A DNA stretch of 64,000 nucleotides from Planococcus plakortidis (GCF_001687605.2 NZ_CP016539.2:1084501-1148500); one strand, 5' to 3'; positions 42,634 to 52,839 are shown, counted from the stretch's first letter. The notes: generated by a model not told the origin, from the letters alone. Program-made: numbers and translations.

Positions 42634-43797
42634 ATGCAAAGTGAAAAAGAACGCATTTTGGACATGGTTGAAAATGGCACGATCTCGGCACGTGAAGCGG
42701 TTGAGCTGTTGAAAGCGATCGACAGTGGGGAGACGGGCAATGCATCGAAGGATTATGGCCGTGAAACCTACCGCAGCCCGCGCGGAAAGCGTGGCTTCTT
42801 CCGGCCTGAAGACATGTTCAAGAAGTTTACGAAAGACTTTTCGAAGGATTTTTCCAAGAATATGTCCAAGGATTTCAATGAACTTGGCGACCGGATGATG
42901 CATTTCATGCAGACGTCCGCCGATAAGTTGAAGACGATGGAATTCGACTCGCCATTCGGGGAAGCCGCACGGTTTGAACACACTTTCACGGAAGAAAGTG
43001 CGGAACTCCATACGGTCATTGCCGACATCGCCAACGGGCAATTGGAAGTGTTCCCATCCCAGGACGGTTCGATTCGTGCAGAATGCAGCGTCAAGGCATT
43101 CCGTGCAGAGTCCCCGGAACAAGCGAAGCAGGATTTTCTCGAGAAATTCGTATTCATTGCGGATGACCGCAAATTGCGCATCATCAGCGACATGAAAACG
43201 ACTCAAGTGAATGTCGTCCTGTATGTTCCGGCTGCGGCATTTGAACAAATTGTCGTCCGTCTTTTCAATGGCGGATTCACGATGAAGCGCCTCGACTCCG
43301 CCTTGATCAAAGTCAAGACCGCAAACGGCAAGATCGATTTGAAGACGATCCAATTCGAGGAAGCCGAGCTTGAGACGGCAAACGGTCCGATCCAGATGAT
43401 GGAAGTAAAAGGCCGTGAAGTCGAAGCGGAAACCTTGAATGGGCGCATTTATATCGATGGGGATATCGAAGACATCGATGCGAAGTCGTTGAACGGCAAT
43501 GTCGTCGCGACAACGCGCAGCAAGGAAGCGAAAAAGCTTGAAGCGAAAACCTTGGCAGGCAATGTAGAGATTTACATTCCCCAGCATTTGGCGCTGAGAG
43601 GAGAAGTTTCTTCAAACTTGGGCCGTATGGATGTCATGCTGCCGGACATCAACAGCAGCCATGAACAAGGCCAATTCATGCAGAAGAAAATGCATTTCAC
43701 GAAAAGCGGGGATGTCGAGTCTGCTGCAGGGCCGTTGCTCGTCTACGGAGAAACCAAAACCGGTTCGATCCTCGTCCGTTATTTGACAATCGACTGA
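42634..43797 (+). CDS. yvlB: DUF4097 beta-helix protein with SHOCT-like N-terminus (YvlB-like)
   Basis: A 387-residue protein. The first 30 residues form a small helical motif (KERILDMVENGTISAREAVELLKAI), followed by a Lys/Phe-rich linker with repeated FxKDFSK units (about 60-85), then a DUF4097/DUF4098 repetitive beta domain with LNG-type turns (ETLNGRIYIDGDIEDI, SLNGNVVATTRS). Similar to B. subtilis YvlB of the liaI-like stress neighbourhood near uvrA. GAGGAGG precedes the ATG. Role in envelope stress is inferred. Confidence 0.85.
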   Translation: MQSEKERILDMVENGTISAREAVELLKAIDSGETGNASKDYGRETYRSPRGKRGFFRPEDMFKKFTKDFSKDFSKNMSKDFNELGDRMMHFMQTSADKLKTMEFDSPFGEAARFEHTFTEESAELHTVIADIANGQLEVFPSQDGSIRAECSVKAFRAESPEQAKQDFLEKFVFIADDRKLRIISDMKTTQVNVVLYVPAAAFEQIVVRLFNGGFTMKRLDSALIKVKTANGKIDLKTIQFEEAELETANGPIQMMEVKGREVEAETLNGRIYIDGDIEDIDAKSLNGNVVATTRSKEAKKLEAKTLAGNVEIYIPQHLALRGEVSSNLGRMDVMLPDINSSHEQGQFMQKKMHFTKSGDVESAAGPLLVYGETKTGSILVRYLTID

Positions 43798-43804
43798 ACA
43801 AAGC

Positions 43805-43848
43805 AAAAAAAGCCCAGCGGAGAATTTTCTCCACTGGGCTTTTTGCGT
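43805..43848. terminator. Bidirectional terminator between yvlB and the amidase gene
   Basis: AAAGCCCAGCGGAGA, loop ATTT, TCTCCACTGGGCTTTTT with one C-A mismatch. Confidence 0.9.
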
Positions 43849-44390
43849 TAAATTTCCATGCACGTAATGGCGAAGCTAATGGCGCGGGCACAACGCATGC
43901 GATATTCATCGGATTGCAGCAAAGCCGATTCGTGCTTATGGGTCATAAACCCACATTCGACAAGCACGGCAGGCATGCTGGTATCCCTCAGCATGGCGAA
44001 ATCCGCCGTTTTCAATCCGCGGTCTTTCCGGCCGGTCGATAGGATCAGTGAATTCTGTAGCAGCTGGCCGAATTTTCGCGTGCGTGCAGGCGCTGCCGGA
44101 TAAATGAAGCTCTCGATTCCCTGTGCGGGGCCGAAGTTGTGTCCTGCTGCGTTGGCATGGATCGATACCAAAAGCTTGGCACCGGAGCGATTGGCAAAAC
44201 CGGCCCTTTCCTTCAAAGGCACATCGCGGTCTTGCTGATGGCTGAACAATACCGTATACCCATCTGCCGACAAGCGCTTTTTCACTTCTTCAGCGACTGC
44301 ATTGTTGAAATGGAATTCGCGCATCCTGCCGTCGGGTGTCCGTTTTCCGATCGTCCCTGGTCCGTGTCCCGCATCAATGATAATTTTCAT
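43848..44390 (-). CDS. N-acetylmuramoyl-L-alanine amidase (Amidase_3), no signal peptide
   Basis: A 180-residue zinc amidase catalytic domain on its own. Ligands: His in DAGHGPGT, Glu in REFHFNN, His in VSIHANA; catalytic Glu in VECGFMTH. It cuts the bond between MurNAc and L-Ala of peptidoglycan. There is no signal peptide or wall-binding domain, which is unusual for a host autolysin and more like phage or mother-cell enzymes. The ATG at 44390 follows AAGGGGG by 8 bases; an upstream start at 44408 lacks spacing. Confidence 0.88.
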   Translation of the reverse strand: MKIIIDAGHGPGTIGKRTPDGRMREFHFNNAVAEEVKKRLSADGYTVLFSHQQDRDVPLKERAGFANRSGAKLLVSIHANAAGHNFGPAQGIESFIYPAAPARTRKFGQLLQNSLILSTGRKDRGLKTADFAMLRDTSMPAVLVECGFMTHKHESALLQSDEYRMRCARAISFAITCMEI

Positions 44391-44552
44391 TTGGCATTCC
44401 CCCTTCACTCCTTATATAGAAGGAAAGGGGGGGAAAGGGGACGAAATTCTTCAATTTCTTTTTTTCCATGTTAAAATAAATACAAACCGAATGCAGAATG
44501 AAGGAATTATTTAGGGAATTCATTTGCACTGCCGGGGGAATGAGGGAAAACT

Positions 44553-45479
44553 ATGGGACAAGTAACAGTAAAACAAGTGATGGAAATGTTCGGCTTGAAA
44601 CTGATCAGCGGCCAGGAAGGTATCGGGCGGCATATCGCGATCAGTGATATTTCAAGGCCGGGCTTGGAAATGGCGGGATATTTCACCCATTATCCAGCGA
44701 ATCGCATGCAATTGCTCGGAAAAACGGAATTGTCGTTTTTCGCCATGTTGAAACCGGAGGAACGGCTCGACCGGATGATGAAGTTGTGTACGGATGATAC
44801 GCCCGCAATCATCGTTTCCCATGGTGTCGAAGTGCCGGAGGAATTGGTCCGCGCCTCTTCGGAAAAACATGTGCCAGTGCTGGGGACGAATATGACGACC
44901 ACCCGGTTCTCGAGTTTGCTGACAAACTTCCTGGAAAGCCGCCTGGCCCCGACGACAGCTGTACACGGGGTGTTGGTCGATATTTACGGAATCGGTGTGC
45001 TCATTACAGGGAAAAGCGGTGTCGGTAAAAGTGAAACCGCATTGGAACTTGTCAAGAAAGGCCATCGACTCGTGGCAGACGATTGCGTGGAGATCCGGCA
45101 AGAAGGCGAAAGCACGCTTGTCGGCCATCCGCCGAAGCTGATCGAATACTTGCTTGAGATCCGTGGTGTCGGCATCATCGACATTATGACCTTATTCGGG
45201 GCAAGCGCCGTTCGCAATTTCAAGCGTATTTCCTTGGTCATTGATCTTGAGTTATGGGACCCGGATAAAACATATGACCGTCTCGGCCTAGAGGAAGAAA
45301 CGATGAAAATCATCGATACGGAATTGACGAAGCTGACGATTCCTGTTCGGCCAGGGCGCAACCTTTCCGTCATTATCGAAGTAGCCGCGATGAACTACCG
45401 CCTGAAACGGATGGGGGTCAACGCTGCCGAGGAATTTTCCAAGCGGCTTGATGATGTCATCGCGCAAGATACAAATTAA
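44553..45479 (+). CDS. hprK: HPr kinase/phosphorylase HprK
   Basis: A 308-residue bifunctional enzyme that phosphorylates and dephosphorylates Ser46 of HPr and Crh in response to glycolytic state. N-terminal domain followed by the P-loop GKSGVGKS (about 153-160), the capping LVADDCVEI, the family signature [10 protein letters not shown] and the C-terminal [25 protein letters not shown] lies before the ATG. First gene of the hprK-lgt-yvoD-ppaX-yvoF cluster. Its substrate Crh is encoded 16 kb downstream. Confidence 0.96.
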   Translation: MGQVTVKQVMEMFGLKLISGQEGIGRHIAISDISRPGLEMAGYFTHYPANRMQLLGKTELSFFAMLKPEERLDRMMKLCTDDTPAIIVSHGVEVPEELVRASSEKHVPVLGTNMTTTRFSSLLTNFLESRLAPTTAVHGVLVDIYGIGVLITGKSGVGKSETALELVKKGHRLVADDCVEIRQEGESTLVGHPPKLIEYLLEIRGVGIIDIMTLFGASAVRNFKRISLVIDLELWDPDKTYDRLGLEEETMKIIDTELTKLTIPVRPGRNLSVIIEVAAMNYRLKRMGVNAAEEFSKRLDDVIAQDTN

Positions 45480-45500
45480 GGGAATGGGAAGGTGCACAAT

Positions 45501-46313
45501 ATGTATTCAGTTTTAGCCGCGATCGACCCGGTGGCGTTTTCGCTCGGGCCGATCGATGTCCGGTGGTATGGCGTCATCATCGCAACGGGGATCGTCATCG
45601 CATTTTTAGTAGGGCAAAAGGAAATGGTGAAGCGAGGGCTTCACCCCGATTATTTGACCGACCTCTTGATCTGGGCCGTGCCGCTCGCCATCGTCGGCGC
45701 TCGCATTTATTATGTAGTGTTCGAATGGGAGAATTATAAAGACCAGCCGGGCCAGATCATTGCGATTTGGAACGGGGGGATTGCAATCCACGGGGCGTTG
45801 ATCGCGTCCGTCATCGTCGCGTATGTATTCACGAAACGCCGCAATACGCCGTTTTTGAAAGTGGCGGATATCTTGGCGCCAAGCATTTTGATCGGCCAGG
45901 CCATCGGGCGCTGGGGCAATTTCATCAACCAGGAAGCACATGGCGGGGAAGTATCGCGCCAGTTTCTGGAGAATCTGTTCATCCCCGACTGGATCATCAA
46001 CCATATGTACATAGATGGTGCCTATTACCATCCGACTTTCCTCTATGAATCGATGTGGAGCTTGGTTGGGATCATCATTTTGCTCTTATTGCGCAAAGTC
46101 AATTTAGTGCGCGGGGAAATGTTCTTTTTCTATATGATCTGGTATTCAGTCGGCCGTTTCTTCATTGAAGGAATGCGCACCGACAGCCTGTACGTTATCG
46201 GCGAATTGCGTGCCGCACAGCTTGTATCGGTCATTGCAATCATCATCGGCCTTGCTTTCATCATTTACCGGCGGGTAGCTCTCAAAAACCCGCCGCGCTA
46301 TTTGGATAAATAA
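45501..46313 (+). CDS. lgt: Prolipoprotein diacylglyceryl transferase Lgt
   Basis: A 270-residue membrane enzyme with about seven helices that transfers diacylglycerol from phosphatidylglycerol to the lipobox cysteine of lipoproteins. Signature GRWGNFINQEAHGG near 133-146, with the essential Arg and Asn, and GGIAIHGALI near 93. ATG at 45501 preferred over the GTG at 45492 (GGAAGG spacing). It lies 21 bases after hprK, the order seen across Firmicutes. Needed for the lipoproteins in this window such as PrsA. Confidence 0.95.
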   Translation: MYSVLAAIDPVAFSLGPIDVRWYGVIIATGIVIAFLVGQKEMVKRGLHPDYLTDLLIWAVPLAIVGARIYYVVFEWENYKDQPGQIIAIWNGGIAIHGALIASVIVAYVFTKRRNTPFLKVADILAPSILIGQAIGRWGNFINQEAHGGEVSRQFLENLFIPDWIINHMYIDGAYYHPTFLYESMWSLVGIIILLLLRKVNLVRGEMFFFYMIWYSVGRFFIEGMRTDSLYVIGELRAAQLVSVIAIIIGLAFIIYRRVALKNPPRYLDK

Positions 46314-46332
46314 CTAGGAAAGAAGAGATTGA

Positions 46333-47268
46333 ATGTCGACAGTGAAAAATGGCTTGAAAGCCGGATTAAAGACTACATGGTCACTCGGGAAAATCATTTT
46401 CCCGATCACCTTGCTCGTCACGATGCTGCAATTCACGCCGGTGCTGCCATTTATCATCGATTTGGTGGCGCCGGTCATGGGGATTTTCGGCCTCAGCGGC
46501 GAAGCGGCCGTGCCGCTCGTCCTTGGGAATGCGCTCAATCTATACGCCGGGATCGCGGGGATCCTCTCGCTCGAACTGACCGTGAAAGAAGTGTTCATCC
46601 TGGCGGTCATGTTATCGTTCTCGCATAACATCTTCATCGAAACCGGCGTCGCCTTGAAAGTGGGCGTCCGCTTATGGGTCGTCTTGGTGGTGCGTTTCGG
46701 GCTTGCGGCTTTATCGGGCATCCTGATCAATTTGTTCTGGTCAGGCGGTGGGGAAATTGCGCAATACGGCTTTGTGCCAGAAGCTGCCGCGGCGCCGGAA
46801 ACATGGCTCGGCATTTTCTTATTGGGCTTGGAGAAAGCGAGTTTCGGCGTGCTTCAGCTGGCGATGATTGTCATTCCGCTCATGTTGATGATCCAACTAT
46901 TGAAAGACCGCCAGTATCTGCAAAAAATCTCGAATATGATGGGGCCGCTCACACGGCTGATCGGCGTCGAAAAAAATACGTCGTTGACGCTCGCCTCCGG
47001 ATTGATTTTCGGTTTGGCAATGGGCGCCGGGGTGATGATCCAGGCGGTCCAGGAAGATGGTGTCAGCCGCAAGGACGCAACGCTCGCCTTTATCTTCCTG
47101 GTGGCATGCCACGCAATCGTCGAGGATACATTGATTTTCATCCCGCTCGGCATCCCGATCTGGCCCTTGTTGTTGATTCGGGTCATCACTGCGCTCGCTT
47201 TAACGATCTTCATATCTTATCTATGGCGGCGGGCTGAAGACAATCGGAAGGAAGTGGTCACTCCATGA
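46333..47268 (+). CDS. yvoD: Nucleoside-recognition (Gate) domain membrane protein, YvoD-like
   Basis: A 311-residue membrane protein with eight or so helices and two Gate-type repeats (SGEAAVPLVLGNALNLYAG and the later LIFGLAMGAGVMIQ). It resembles B. subtilis YvoD and lies between lgt and ppaX as there. Substrate and direction unknown. The ATG at 46333 has only a modest ribosome site (AGAAGAG). It overlaps ppaX by ATGA. Confidence 0.88.
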   Translation: MSTVKNGLKAGLKTTWSLGKIIFPITLLVTMLQFTPVLPFIIDLVAPVMGIFGLSGEAAVPLVLGNALNLYAGIAGILSLELTVKEVFILAVMLSFSHNIFIETGVALKVGVRLWVVLVVRFGLAALSGILINLFWSGGGEIAQYGFVPEAAAAPETWLGIFLLGLEKASFGVLQLAMIVIPLMLMIQLLKDRQYLQKISNMMGPLTRLIGVEKNTSLTLASGLIFGLAMGAGVMIQAVQEDGVSRKDATLAFIFLVACHAIVEDTLIFIPLGIPIWPLLLIRVITALALTIFISYLWRRAEDNRKEVVTP

Positions 47269-47918
47269 ACAAAGATATAACGGCTTTATTGTTTGATTTT
47301 GACGGAACCTTGCTCGATACGAATGAATTGATCATCCAGACCTTCCTGTCGGTGCTCGGCGAACATTTCCCGGGTGAATATGGCCGGGAAGATGTCTTGC
47401 ATTTTATCGGCCCTTCACTGGAACAGACCTTTACGGAAATCGCGCCGGGGAGAGTCAATGAACTAAGCGATCAATATCGCCGCTTGAACCGGACGCTCCA
47501 TGATGAATTGGTCTCTGAATATGACGGGGTGGCGGAAACTTTGCGTACCTTGAAGTCCAGGGGCCTGAAGATGGCGATCGTCTCCACTAAACGCGAAGAA
47601 ACGATCTTGCACGGCCTGAAGCTGATGGGCGTGCACGACGTGTTCGATGTCCTGGTCGCATTGGATCATGTGCAGAACCCGAAGCCGCACCCGGAACCGC
47701 TTGAATTGGCATTGCGCTTGTTGGAAGCGGATCAGCAAGAGGCCTTGATGATCGGCGATAATTCACATGATATCGAAGGCGGGAAAAATGCGGGGGTCCG
47801 GACGGCAGGTGTCGCGTGGACCGCTAAAGGAGAAGAATTTTTGGCCAGTTTCGAGCCGGATTTCATGCTGCAGCACATTTCCGATTTGCTTGAATTGACG
47901 AAAGTGGGCATTAAATGA
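47265..47918 (+). CDS. ppaX: Pyrophosphatase PpaX (HAD family)
   Basis: A 217-residue HAD hydrolase with motif I LLFDFDGTLLDT (nucleophile Asp 11), motif II Ser/Thr in AIVSTKR, and motif IV IGDNSHDIEGG. PpaX hydrolyses the pyrophosphate made when HprK removes phosphate from HPr, so clustering with hprK fits. ATGA overlaps on both sides. Confidence 0.93.
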   Translation: MNKDITALLFDFDGTLLDTNELIIQTFLSVLGEHFPGEYGREDVLHFIGPSLEQTFTEIAPGRVNELSDQYRRLNRTLHDELVSEYDGVAETLRTLKSRGLKMAIVSTKREETILHGLKLMGVHDVFDVLVALDHVQNPKPHPEPLELALRLLEADQQEALMIGDNSHDIEGGKNAGVRTAGVAWTAKGEEFLASFEPDFMLQHISDLLELTKVGIK

Positions 47919-48427
47919 GGCGCACGGAAAAGTATCCTGTAGAAGGGGCGAATTCGCTTTGGCATATCTACAAAACCGTCCCGTTCTGGAAAGTCGCGAA
48001 AAATTTCCTGGTCATCCAGACGGCGCGTTACACACCGTTTCTGCCGGTGAAAAACTGGCTGTATCGCCAGTTTCTCGGTATGAAAGTCGGCAAGGAAACT
48101 TCGTTTGCGCTGATGGTCATGCCAGACCTCATGTTCCCGGAACGCATACAAGTCGGGGCAAATACCGTCATCGGCTATAATACGACCATTCTTGCGCATG
48201 AATACTTGATTGAAGAGTACCGGCTCGGCGACGTCTTAATCGGCGACCGGGTCATGATCGGAGCAAACAGTACGATTTTGCCCGGCATCAAGATTGGGGA
48301 CGGTGCCATCGTCTCCGCTGCCACGCTCGTCCATAGAGATGTACCGGCTGGAGCTTTTGTCGGCGGCAATCCGATGAAAATCATCTACACAGCCGAGGAA
48401 ATGGCCGATCGACAAGCAAAATCCTGA
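47915..48427 (+). CDS. yvoF: Hexapeptide-repeat acyltransferase, YvoF-like
   Basis: A 170-residue protein with left-handed beta-helix repeats (IQVGANTVIGYNTTILAHEY, VMIGANSTILPGIKIGDGAIV) and a final VHRDVPAGAFVGGNPMKII, typical of maltose/galactoside O-acetyltransferase relatives. Acceptor unknown. It overlaps ppaX by ATGA, and its stop lies inside the terminator of the cluster. B. subtilis YvoF has the same position before hisZ. Confidence 0.9.
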   Translation: MRRTEKYPVEGANSLWHIYKTVPFWKVAKNFLVIQTARYTPFLPVKNWLYRQFLGMKVGKETSFALMVMPDLMFPERIQVGANTVIGYNTTILAHEYLIEEYRLGDVLIGDRVMIGANSTILPGIKIGDGAIVSAATLVHRDVPAGAFVGGNPMKIIYTAEEMADRQAKS

Positions 48428-48452
48428 AAGCTCAGCGCTTTCAGGATTTTTT
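48420..48452 (+). terminator. Terminator of the hprK-yvoF cluster
   Basis: AATCCTGAAAG, loop CTCAGCG, CTTTCAGGATTTTTT. Confidence 0.92.
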
Positions 48453-48465
48453 ATATCCTCCTTGC

Positions 48466-48495
48466 TTGACGGGCCGAAGTGGCTTGCGCTAAAAT
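48466..48495 (+). promoter_or_regulatory. SigA promoter of the his operon
   Basis: TTGACG (48466-48471), 18-base spacer, TAAAAT (48490-48495). Confidence 0.8.
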
Positions 48496-48500
48496 AAGAA

Positions 48501-48538
48501 TCACTTTAACGATTCATCACTCTAGCGAACTAAAGTGA
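48501..48538 (+). promoter_or_regulatory. Inverted repeat in the his leader
   Basis: TCACTTTA (48501-48508) and TAAAGTGA (48531-48538), a perfect 8-bp pair around 22 bases, directly at the predicted transcription start. It may be an operator or an RNA hairpin; the leader is too short for a T-box. Confidence 0.5.
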
Positions 48539-48566
48539 AATAACCGATAATAGGAAGTGTTCAACG

Positions 48567-49730
48567 ATGACCATCGAAATGTTTGAAAAACCATTAGGCA
48601 TGCGTGACGATTTTCCTTTAATTGCAAAGCAGAAAGCGAAATTGAGAAAACAAGGGACAGAATTAATCGAACGTGTAGGTTACGAACTGCTGCAGACGCC
48701 GACTTTGGAATATTACGAAACGATCGGAAAGGTTTCCGCCATTTCAGATGATGCCTTATTCAAGCTTCTCGACAGCCAAGGGAAGACGCTCGTCTTGCGG
48801 CCGGACATGACCTCCCCGATTGCACGGGTTGCGGCATCGAAATTATTGCGCGAGAAAATGCCCATCCGGCTCGGCTATTACTCCAATGTCTTCCGTGCGC
48901 AAAAGCGTGAAGGCGGCCGCCCAGCGGAATTTGAGCAGATGGGCGTCGAGTTGATCGGCGACGATTCGCTGTACGCGGATGCGGAAGTCATCAGCCTGGC
49001 TTGGGATATCCTGAAAGAAGTGGGTGTCGGTTCAGCCCGCATCGTCATCGGCCACACGCGGCTGCTTGAGCTGATCTTGGCGGATTTCGGGCTGGACGCG
49101 GAACAAAGCGGCAAAGTGCGCGAACTGTTTGTGGCGAAGAACGGCGTGGGAGTCGAACAATTGGCGCAAGAACTGCCGGTCCCTGAAGCCAAGCTGGCAT
49201 CGTTTTTGAAATTGATGCAGGCGACTACTGTGGCAGATTGGAAGTTATGGATCAACGAAGAAAATGAAGAACAATGCGAGCTCTACCGCGACATGGAGCG
49301 CCTTGAACAGTTGCTCGGGCGCAATGGTCTTGGGGATGCAATCACGTTTGATATCTCCTTCAGCAGCCACATGACTTATTACACCGGATTGGTGTTCGAA
49401 TTCTACGGGGCTGGCAGCGGATTTCCGCTCGGCAGCGGCGGGCGCTATGACGGCTTGATGGAGCAGTTCGGCTTGCAGGTCGGGGCAACCGGATTCGGTT
49501 TGCGGGTCGACCGTTTGCTGGAATCGGTAACGGCTGAAAAAACAGAGCAACCGCACACATTGATCTTATTCGATGAACAAAACGAGCAACACGCATTTGA
49601 TAAAGCGCAACAAATAAGAAATGCGGGAAAGCGGGTGACCTTGCAGTATGCGCCGGCCGTCAAAGCGCTGGAATCGTTTACTGCCTTGTTCACCGAAGTC
49701 ATCAGAGGGGAGGAGCTGCGAAATGGATGA
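48567..49730 (+). CDS. hisZ: ATP phosphoribosyltransferase regulatory subunit HisZ
   Basis: A 387-residue paralogue of histidyl-tRNA synthetase lacking the anticodon domain: [36 protein letters not shown] and the class II motif 3 region [14 protein letters not shown]. It has no aminoacylation role and activates the short HisG encoded next. First gene of the his operon; AGGAAG precedes the ATG. Confidence 0.95.
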   Translation: MTIEMFEKPLGMRDDFPLIAKQKAKLRKQGTELIERVGYELLQTPTLEYYETIGKVSAISDDALFKLLDSQGKTLVLRPDMTSPIARVAASKLLREKMPIRLGYYSNVFRAQKREGGRPAEFEQMGVELIGDDSLYADAEVISLAWDILKEVGVGSARIVIGHTRLLELILADFGLDAEQSGKVRELFVAKNGVGVEQLAQELPVPEAKLASFLKLMQATTVADWKLWINEENEEQCELYRDMERLEQLLGRNGLGDAITFDISFSSHMTYYTGLVFEFYGAGSGFPLGSGGRYDGLMEQFGLQVGATGFGLRVDRLLESVTAEKTEQPHTLILFDEQNEQHAFDKAQQIRNAGKRVTLQYAPAVKALESFTALFTEVIRGEELRNG

Positions 49731-50349
49731 ATTGACGATTGCCATGCCGAAGGGCAGGATCTTTGAAGAAGCATACGAACTATTGGTCGGGGCGGGTTAT
49801 GACCTGCCGAAAGAGCTTGACGACTCGCGCAAGCTGATCGTCGAAGCGCCGAATGAAAAATTCCGCTTCATCCTCGCGAAGCCGATGGATGTGCCGACCT
49901 ATGTCGAGCACGGTGTAGCGGATATCGGCATTGCCGGAAAAGACGTCTTGCTTGAGCACGACCGGGACGTACACGAATTATTGGATCTCGGCATCAGCGC
50001 ATGCTATATCGCGACCGCGGGATTGCCGAACACGGAAATGGATGAAGTGACGCCGCGCATCGCGACGAAATATCCAGCGGTGGCTTCGCATTATTACCGC
50101 AGCAAAGGCGAGCAAGTCGAGATCATCGAATTGAACGGTTCGATCGAATTGGCGCCGCTCATCGGCTTGTCCGACCGGATTGTGGATATCGTGTCGACGG
50201 GGCGTACCTTGAAGGATAACGGGCTGGTTGAATATGAAAAAATTGCCGACATCACATCGCGCCTCATCGCGAATCCGGTCAGCTACCGCTTGAAGCAACA
50301 ACGCATTACGGAAATGGTCGATAAACTGCGGGAGCAGGTGGGACGATGA
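49723..50349 (+). CDS. hisG: ATP phosphoribosyltransferase, short form HisG
   Basis: A 208-residue short-form enzyme for the first step of histidine synthesis (ATP plus PRPP). It begins [17 protein letters not shown]; the PRPP-loop region reads [14 protein letters not shown] near 162-175. It lacks the C-terminal regulatory domain of long HisG, so it needs HisZ. The ATG at 49723 overlaps hisZ by 8 bases with GGGGAGGAG upstream. Confidence 0.96.
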   Translation: MDELTIAMPKGRIFEEAYELLVGAGYDLPKELDDSRKLIVEAPNEKFRFILAKPMDVPTYVEHGVADIGIAGKDVLLEHDRDVHELLDLGISACYIATAGLPNTEMDEVTPRIATKYPAVASHYYRSKGEQVEIIELNGSIELAPLIGLSDRIVDIVSTGRTLKDNGLVEYEKIADITSRLIANPVSYRLKQQRITEMVDKLREQVGR

Positions 50350-51629
50350 ACATCCAACGCCTGACAGACGGGGTGTCGATCCGGCGCCAATTAGCCGACG
50401 GCACGGAACAGCAATTGCAAGCGGTGAAAGAAATCATTGAAGCGGTGCGGACCGATGGGGATGCGGCGTTGTTGCGCTTTGCGAAAAAATGGGACAAAGC
50501 GGAGTTGTCTGCATTAAAGGTGACGCCGGAAGAAATCCGGCAGGCAGTGGAGCGTTTCGACCCGCAGCTGCTCGCCGATCTGAAAGAAGCTGCGGACAAT
50601 ATCCGCAACTATCATGAAGGGCAACAGCAGCAAGGCTACCACCAAGACCGTGCGGACGGCTCGTATGTCGCGCAGCGCGTCACAGCGATCGAATCGGCGG
50701 GATTATATGTTCCGGGCGGCACGGCGGCTTATCCATCCTCCGTCTTGATGAACGTCATTCCGGCACAAGTGGCCGGAGTCGGCCGGATCGTCGTCGTATC
50801 ACCTCCCGATCATGAAGGGAAGTTGTCGGACGGCGTTCTGGTGGCGGCGCATATCCTTGGGATTGAGGAATTATATAAAACAGGCGGGGCACAAGCAATT
50901 GCGGCGCTCGCTTACGGTACGCAATCGATCCAGCCGGTCGATAAGATCACAGGCCCCGGCAATATCTTTGTGGCGCTCGCCAAACGTGAAGTGAACGGCG
51001 ACGTCGCGATCGACATGATCGCAGGGCCGAGCGAAATCGCCATCATTGCCGACGACAGTGCGTATGCGGATGAAGTGGCGGCGGATTTATTGTCACAAGC
51101 AGAACACGATCCACTCGCAAGTGCTGTATTATTGACAGAGAGCCGTGCGCTTGCCGAGCAAGTTGCGGCACAAGTGAAAAGCCAATTGGCCACTTTGCCG
51201 CGCGAAGCGATCGCTGCAGCGTCCATCCGCGACCATGGCGCCATTTATTTGGCGGATAGCCGCGCTGAGTTGATTCGTGCTGCCAATCAATTGGCGCCGG
51301 AGCATTTGGAGATCATGACAGAAGATGCGGAAGCTTTGGCGGAAGAGATCGACCACGCGGGCGCGATCTTCATCGGCCGTTATTCATCGGAACCGATCGG
51401 GGATTATTTTGCCGGCACGAATCATGTGCTGCCGACCAATAGCACGGCGCGCTTTTCAAGTGCCTTGTCCGTCTATGACTTTGTCAAACGGACGAGCATC
51501 GTTCATTACAGCGAGCAGGCATGGCGCGACAACCAAGAGAAAATCGCAAGGCTCGCAAGGCTGGAAGGCCTCGAAGCACACGCACGTGCAGTCGAATCAC
51601 GCGCTTGGAAAAAGGAGAGTCAATCATGA
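50346..51629 (+). CDS. hisD: Histidinol dehydrogenase HisD
   Basis: A 427-residue zinc and NAD enzyme for the last two oxidations of histidine synthesis. Motifs: [62 protein letters not shown] with the metal-binding Gln and His, and APEHLEIM. Overlaps hisG by ATGA and hisB by ATGA. Confidence 0.97.
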   Translation: MNIQRLTDGVSIRRQLADGTEQQLQAVKEIIEAVRTDGDAALLRFAKKWDKAELSALKVTPEEIRQAVERFDPQLLADLKEAADNIRNYHEGQQQQGYHQDRADGSYVAQRVTAIESAGLYVPGGTAAYPSSVLMNVIPAQVAGVGRIVVVSPPDHEGKLSDGVLVAAHILGIEELYKTGGAQAIAALAYGTQSIQPVDKITGPGNIFVALAKREVNGDVAIDMIAGPSEIAIIADDSAYADEVAADLLSQAEHDPLASAVLLTESRALAEQVAAQVKSQLATLPREAIAAASIRDHGAIYLADSRAELIRAANQLAPEHLEIMTEDAEALAEEIDHAGAIFIGRYSSEPIGDYFAGTNHVLPTNSTARFSSALSVYDFVKRTSIVHYSEQAWRDNQEKIARLARLEGLEAHARAVESRAWKKESQS

Positions 51630-52213
51630 GGAAATCGGATATCACACGAAAAACCAATGAAACGGAAATTGCCGTCAGCTTCTCGCTCGATGGAAAGGGG
51701 CAGGCGGATATCAATACCGGGGTGCCATTCATGGACCATATGCTGGATCTTTTCATCAAGCATGGCCAGTTTGACGGGCGTATCCACGCAAACGGCGACA
51801 CCCATATCGATGACCACCATACGACAGAAGACATCGGTATCGTCCTTGGCCAGGCAGTGCTCGAGGCGCTCGGCGATAAAAAAGGCTTGCGCCGATATGG
51901 CAATGCATTCGTGCCGATGGACGATGCGCTCGCGCAAGTGGTCATCGATTGTTCGAACCGCCCTCATCTGGAGTTCCGCGGAGATATCCCGAACGCCAAA
52001 GTCGGTGCATTCGATACGGAACTGGTCCATGAATTCCTGTGGAAGTTCGCCTTGGAATCGCGCATGAATGTCCATGTCATCATCCATTACGGACGCAATA
52101 CGCACCACATCATCGAAGCGGTCTTCAAGGCGCTTGCCCGCGCGCTGGACGAGGCGACAATGATCGACCCGCGTGTCGAAGGCGTGCCGTCGACAAAGGG
52201 GCTCCTAACATGA
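51626..52213 (+). CDS. hisB: Imidazoleglycerol-phosphate dehydratase HisB
   Basis: A 195-residue manganese enzyme starting [17 protein letters not shown]. Metal-binding histidines in HIDDHHTTEDIGI near 66-78 and HIIHYGRNTHHIIEA near 150-164. Single-function form without the phosphatase domain seen in enterobacteria. AAAGGAG precedes the ATG at 51626. Confidence 0.97.
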   Translation: MRKSDITRKTNETEIAVSFSLDGKGQADINTGVPFMDHMLDLFIKHGQFDGRIHANGDTHIDDHHTTEDIGIVLGQAVLEALGDKKGLRRYGNAFVPMDDALAQVVIDCSNRPHLEFRGDIPNAKVGAFDTELVHEFLWKFALESRMNVHVIIHYGRNTHHIIEAVFKALARALDEATMIDPRVEGVPSTKGLLT

Positions 52214-52839
52214 TCGTCGGCATCATCGATTACGGCATGGGCAATTTATTCAGCGTCGAACAGGCTTTGAAAAAACTCGATTGCACCGTCATCACGTCAG
52301 ACGATGCGGAAGTATTGGCTGGAGCGGATGCGATCTTGCTGCCGGGCGTCGGCGCATTTCCGGATGCCATGAAGCGCTTGGATGAAAAAGGCCTGGCCGG
52401 ATTCATCCGTTCGCTTCCGGAGCGGAAGATCCCGTTGCTTGGCATTTGCCTCGGCATGCAATTATTTTATGAAGACAGTGAAGAAGGCCGGCCGGTCAAG
52501 GGGCTTGGCCTACTGAAGGGCCATATCCGACGCTTCCCGAAAGGCACTTACCGCATTCCGCATATGGGGTGGAATCGATTAGACTTCACGCAACAGCCGT
52601 ATTGGCTTGAAGGTTTATTGGAAGATACACATGTCTATTTTGTCCACTCGTTCTTGGCAACGGAAACAGACGACGCACAGGTCTTCGCGACAGCCGAATA
52701 CGGCGGGCTTGAAGTGCCGGGTGTTGTCGGTGGCGGATTGATTACCGGAATGCAATTCCATCCGGAAAAATCCGGCGAGTTCGGGCATTATCTATTGGCG
52801 CAGTGGATTGCAAATGTCAGGGGGGATTTCCATGAGTGA
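52210..52839 (+). CDS. hisH: Imidazole glycerol phosphate synthase glutaminase subunit HisH
   Basis: A 209-residue class I glutamine amidotransferase: IIDYGMGNLFSVEQAL at the start, nucleophile Cys in LLGICLGMQLF near 80, and His-Glu in MQFHPEKSGEFG near 185. It supplies ammonia to HisF. Overlaps hisB by ATGA and hisA by 8 bases. Confidence 0.97.
   Translation: MIVGIIDYGMGNLFSVEQALKKLDCTVITSDDAEVLAGADAILLPGVGAFPDAMKRLDEKGLAGFIRSLPERKIPLLGICLGMQLFYEDSEEGRPVKGLGLLKGHIRRFPKGTYRIPHMGWNRLDFTQQPYWLEGLLEDTHVYFVHSFLATETDDAQVFATAEYGGLEVPGVVGGGLITGMQFHPEKSGEFGHYLLAQWIANVRGDFHE

Noticed and set aside
48427-48566. T-box riboswitch before hisZ
   Set aside because: Only about 65 bases lie between the predicted start and the ATG, and no T-box sequence or terminator pair is present.
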